A stretch of 9,227 nt of DNA. It comes from Betaproteobacteria bacterium (GTDB taxonomy: Bacteria; Pseudomonadota; Gammaproteobacteria; Burkholderiales; SG8-39). Shown piece by piece: positions 7,109-9,227 of the stretch. How positions within the stretch are numbered: the first letter of the stretch is position 1; each line of letters begins with the position of its first letter. The notes below the pieces were generated by a model. That model did not search any database, was not told the origin of the DNA, and saw only the letters and a list, made by a program, of their open reading frames with translations. The stretch is from contig VGIE01000067.1 in assembly GCA_016867955.1 (NCBI GenBank), positions 1-9,227 of the forward strand. The letters run 5' to 3'. Made by a program: the position numbers and the translations under genes.

Positions 7109-8377
7109 ATGAACGACGCGACGCGAAGCCGACAACTGCTGACGCTGGCCGGCCACGTGAGCATGCGAGTCGCGTCGATCGGATTGCAGGCCATGCTGAC
7201 CTTGGCGATCGGCTGGATCTGTGCGCCCGCCGAGTTCGGGGAGCTCGTCATCATCACGGCACACGCAATGGTAGGCGCCACTCTGTGTGCCGGCGGCGCA
7301 CTTCAGGGAGCACTCCGTGTTGCGCATCTCGTCGCACCTGGGAATGCATGGGAGGGGCCAGTCATTCGCCTCCTGATCGCCTCGGCACTTCGCCGGTCCC
7401 TCGTGGGGGCCGCACTGGTTGCTGCAGCAATCTGGTTCAACCCGGATGTCTCCGCGTGGGGAGTCGCCGCCGGCACGGCGCTGACGCTCGCGATGACGCT
7501 CGCATCCGCAGCCAGCGGGTTCACGATCGCCCGCGGGCAGGCCCCCGCCAACCAAGCATTTGAACTGTTCTTGCGACTGCCCGTGCAGGCTGCGGGCATC
7601 GCGGCCCTGTACGTGACGGGGCACATGTCTGGGCCAGGGCTCGCGGCAGCGACCGCGATGGCCGCGGCGGTGCATGGGGTCGCGCTCCTTGCGCGCATGC
7701 CCGTGCGGGCTTGCGCACACCGGCGGGTGCCGGCCGCGATGGGCGCCCTGCTCAGCCGCTTCATCACCAGCGCGTCCGCGAATGCGGTCCTGTTCACGCT
7801 GCTCTCGTCGCTCGAGGTGCTGCTCGGCTCGCGGTTTGTCTCAGCGGAGGAAATCGCGCCGCTCGGAATCGCTGGGCGCATCGCCGGTGCGCTCGCGATG
7901 CTCCACGGCGCGATCTTCGACTTCCATGCCACATCCGTCGCGCGGTCGCTGCGTGGCCAGACGCCGGCCGAAGTGAGGCGCCTGACGCGCATCGTCTCGA
8001 TCGGAGCGACCATGCTGACGCTGGCGACGATGCTTGCCTGTGAGGCGGCAGTGGCGCTCATGCCAGACAACGTGCCCGCCACGTACCAGATGGCAGTGAC
8101 GCCACTCTGGATACTGCTCGGGGCGCGGCTGGTGACCGGGGGACTTGGCCCCGCTCCGGCACTCCTGACCCTCCGCGGCATGCACACCCGACTCGCGGCG
8201 GTGACGTGCGTGGGCATCGCCGTCGAGGCGCTCCTGATCGTGCTGCTCGCCTCGGACCGGGGACCGATCGGTCTTGCCATCGCTTCGGGCGCCGGCATCT
8301 GCGCCTACGCCGTGATGGCACGGGTATCGGCGAGGTCGATCCTGGGGCAAGGCCCCGGCGCCAAGCCAGTGCCTTGA
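7109..8377 (+). CDS. Oligosaccharide flippase, Wzx/MATE-like membrane protein
   Basis: This 422-residue, strongly hydrophobic, alanine-rich protein has roughly 12 membrane segments spread evenly along it (for example around 22-37, 45-65, 86-109, 117-137, 155-170, 176-195, 222-240, 253-270, 294-318, 328-345, 364-381 and 386-403) and short basic loops. The opening 'LAGHVSMRVASIGLQAMLTLAIGW' region followed by APAEFGELVI is the usual first helix and 'x-P-x-x-F-G' turn of Wzx/MOP-superfamily lipid-linked oligosaccharide flippases. These move undecaprenyl-pyrophosphate-linked repeat units from the cytoplasmic to the periplasmic leaflet, supplying the Wzy-like polymerase. Start: ATG 7109 puts helix 1 at the normal distance. 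An in-frame ATG at 7052 would add 19 residues and overlap asnB by 11 nt, which I consider less likely. No ribosome binding site is obvious. Its stop is one base from the stop of the opposing methyltransferase gene. Confidence 0.8.
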   Translation: MNDATRSRQLLTLAGHVSMRVASIGLQAMLTLAIGWICAPAEFGELVIITAHAMVGATLCAGGALQGALRVAHLVAPGNAWEGPVIRLLIASALRRSLVGAALVAAAIWFNPDVSAWGVAAGTALTLAMTLASAASGFTIARGQAPANQAFELFLRLPVQAAGIAALYVTGHMSGPGLAAATAMAAAVHGVALLARMPVRACAHRRVPAAMGALLSRFITSASANAVLFTLLSSLEVLLGSRFVSAEEIAPLGIAGRIAGALAMLHGAIFDFHATSVARSLRGQTPAEVRRLTRIVSIGATMLTLATMLACEAAVALMPDNVPATYQMAVTPLWILLGARLVTGGLGPAPALLTLRGMHTRLAAVTCVGIAVEALLIVLLASDRGPIGLAIASGAGICAYAVMARVSARSILGQGPGAKPVP

Positions 8378-8378
8378 C

Positions 8379-9149
8379 TCACGCCCGTCGAGCGACCAGG
8401 ATCGCGTTCGGGCGGAGTGCGGAGGGCACAGGCAGCCGGGTGACAGTGCGGTGCCAGGCGCCCAAGGCCTTGTGGCCGAACGCGCGGGCCGTGGGACCAC
8501 GACGACCGACCCACTCACCGAGCCCGCAGTTCCAGAACCCCATCCCCTCGATCGCGCGACAGGTCTCGATCTTCCAGCCTGATCCTGCGGCCTCGACGAA
8601 GGCAACACGCAATGCAGCGACCGAATAGCAACCGTGCTGTGCATGCAGCGCGGGGTCGAGGGCACGCATGATGCGCCCGTAGAGCCCGTCGTGGAGCGGA
8701 ATCCCTACAATGCAGGTCCCACCGGGGGCGGTCATTTCGACGTGACGGGCAAGCGGGACGTGGAGGTCCGACCAATGCTCCACCAAGCCGAGGCTGAACA
8801 CAACATCCCAGGTGCGCCCGGACGCGAAGGTCGCCGGGGAGAGGAAATCGCCCTCGAGGACCTCCACGGAGGGGAACGCCCGTGCCAGCGACCGCGCCTG
8901 CGAAGGCACGTACTCGATCGCCGTCCCGCGCAGTCCGATGGTGCGGCAGAGCCAATGGAGCGCATAGCCGGGATAGGCGCCGATCTCGACCACGCTGCCG
9001 TAGCGGCGATCTGACAGGGCCTGCTGCAGCAGCGCCGCCTGCTGGCGGAACCAGCAGCTACCGCCGACATCCACACACGATGCGATCTGGTCGCCGCGGC
9101 GCGCCCAGTGGGACAAGGTTGTGAGTCGGTTGCCCTCCTTTAGCACCAC
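8379..9149 (-). CDS. Class I SAM-dependent methyltransferase
   Basis: This protein is about 256 residues long with a Rossmann-type methyltransferase core. VVEIGAYPGY (53-62) is motif I, with Tyr/Pro in place of the more usual second glycine. GTAIEYVPS (75-83) carries the acidic residue that normally binds the ribose of SAM (Glu79). GDF at 100-102 and DVVFSLGLVEHWSD (115-128) match the later core motifs, and APGG (141-144) precedes the final strand. The fold is clear but the target is not. In this setting, methylation of a sugar or a terminal glycan residue is the plausible inference. A TAG stop lies two codons upstream in the same frame, so translation must begin at GTG 9149 or GTG 9146. The second is 7 nt after AGGA and may be preferred. 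An AAGGAGGG at about 9132-9139 lies inside the frame, too far from TTG 9113 to define a start convincingly. Confidence 0.85.
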   Translation of the reverse strand: MVLKEGNRLTTLSHWARRGDQIASCVDVGGSCWFRQQAALLQQALSDRRYGSVVEIGAYPGYALHWLCRTIGLRGTAIEYVPSQARSLARAFPSVEVLEGDFLSPATFASGRTWDVVFSLGLVEHWSDLHVPLARHVEMTAPGGTCIVGIPLHDGLYGRIMRALDPALHAQHGCYSVAALRVAFVEAAGSGWKIETCRAIEGMGFWNCGLGEWVGRRGPTARAFGHKALGAWHRTVTRLPVPSALRPNAILVARRA

Positions 9150-9155
9150 TCGATC

Positions 9156-9227
9156 CTAACACGCAGTCGAGGAATCGATCAATTCACGATAGAGCGATAC
9201 AAAGCGCAGACTGACATCGCGGCGTAG
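9156..9227 (-). CDS. C-terminal tail of an upstream minus-strand gene (partial)
   Basis: From the right edge, the minus strand reads 23 sense codons and a TAG at 9158-9156, ending ...SLRFVSLYRELIDSSTAC. The pattern of a hydrophobic residue, then SLYREL shortly before the stop, is common at the end of GT4 and related glycosyltransferases, so a sugar transferase is a reasonable guess, but the piece is too short to be sure. The stop lies 6 nt before GTG 9149, and its TAGGA overlaps the likely ribosome binding site of the methyltransferase, as expected for two genes in one operon. Confidence 0.45.
   Translation of the reverse strand, partial: LRRDVSLRFVSLYRELIDSSTAC

Noticed and set aside
7063..7281. 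In-frame N-terminal extension of asnB by 73 residues
   Set aside because: AsnB needs Cys at position 2, which fixes the start at 7062. The extension overlaps the flippase gene.
5088..9169. Similar 19-nt strings at 5088 and 9151, both starting CGATCCTAAC (16 of 19 positions match)
   Set aside because: A match of this quality is expected by chance in a window of this size, and stop-codon context explains part of it.

Overview
This window looks like part of a surface-polysaccharide (O-antigen, capsule or exopolysaccharide) biosynthesis locus from a GC-rich Gram-negative-type bacterium. Planctomycetota is my best guess. The support is a decayed reading frame at about 1514-2029 (minus strand) that carries the cytochrome-c-like CxxCH segment and the RLNR...IRD segment of the DUF1587/DUF1592-type proteins abundant in Planctomycetes and Verrucomicrobia. 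The scarcity of good Shine-Dalgarno sequences and the use of GTG starts fit this but do not prove it.

Layout, left to right. (1) 2-1372 (+): C-terminal part of a multi-spanning membrane protein resembling GT-C (lipid-linked sugar) transferases, with a non-membrane C-terminal domain, cut by the left edge. (2) 1373-2537: about 1.16 kb without an intact gene, holding the antisense DUF1587-type remnant and about 0.5 kb of lower-GC unassigned DNA. (3) 2538-3878 (+): polytopic Wzy/O-antigen-polymerase-like protein. (4) 3912-5096 (+): GT4-family glycosyltransferase, 33 nt downstream of the polymerase. (5) 5104-7062 (-): complete AsnB-type glutamine-dependent amidotransferase, convergent with the GT4 gene. 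(6) 7109-8377 (+): Wzx/MATE-like flippase, divergent from asnB across only 46 nt. (7) 8379-9149 (-): SAM-dependent methyltransferase, convergent with the flippase with one base between the stop codons. (8) 9156-9227 (-): the last 23 codons of a further minus-strand gene, probably co-transcribed with the methyltransferase.

The likely joint job is as follows. Glycosyltransferases build a lipid-linked repeat unit. The AsnB-type enzyme may amidate a sugar carboxyl group and the methyltransferase may methylate the glycan. The flippase moves the unit across the inner membrane and the polymerase joins the units. No initiating phosphoglycosyltransferase, Wzz, or export channel is visible here, so the window is an internal slice of a larger locus. 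The strands alternate (+ / + + / - / + / -) with convergent gaps of 7 nt and 1 nt, which suggests assembly gene by gene and overlapping convergent transcripts. I see no CRISPR, tRNA, rRNA, complete insertion sequence or convincing rho-independent terminator. I find no good evidence of a wholly new system. The most unusual items are the cytochrome/DUF1587 fossil inside the glycan locus, the 46-nt divergent promoter gap with a possibly leaderless asnB, and the mosaic gene order.
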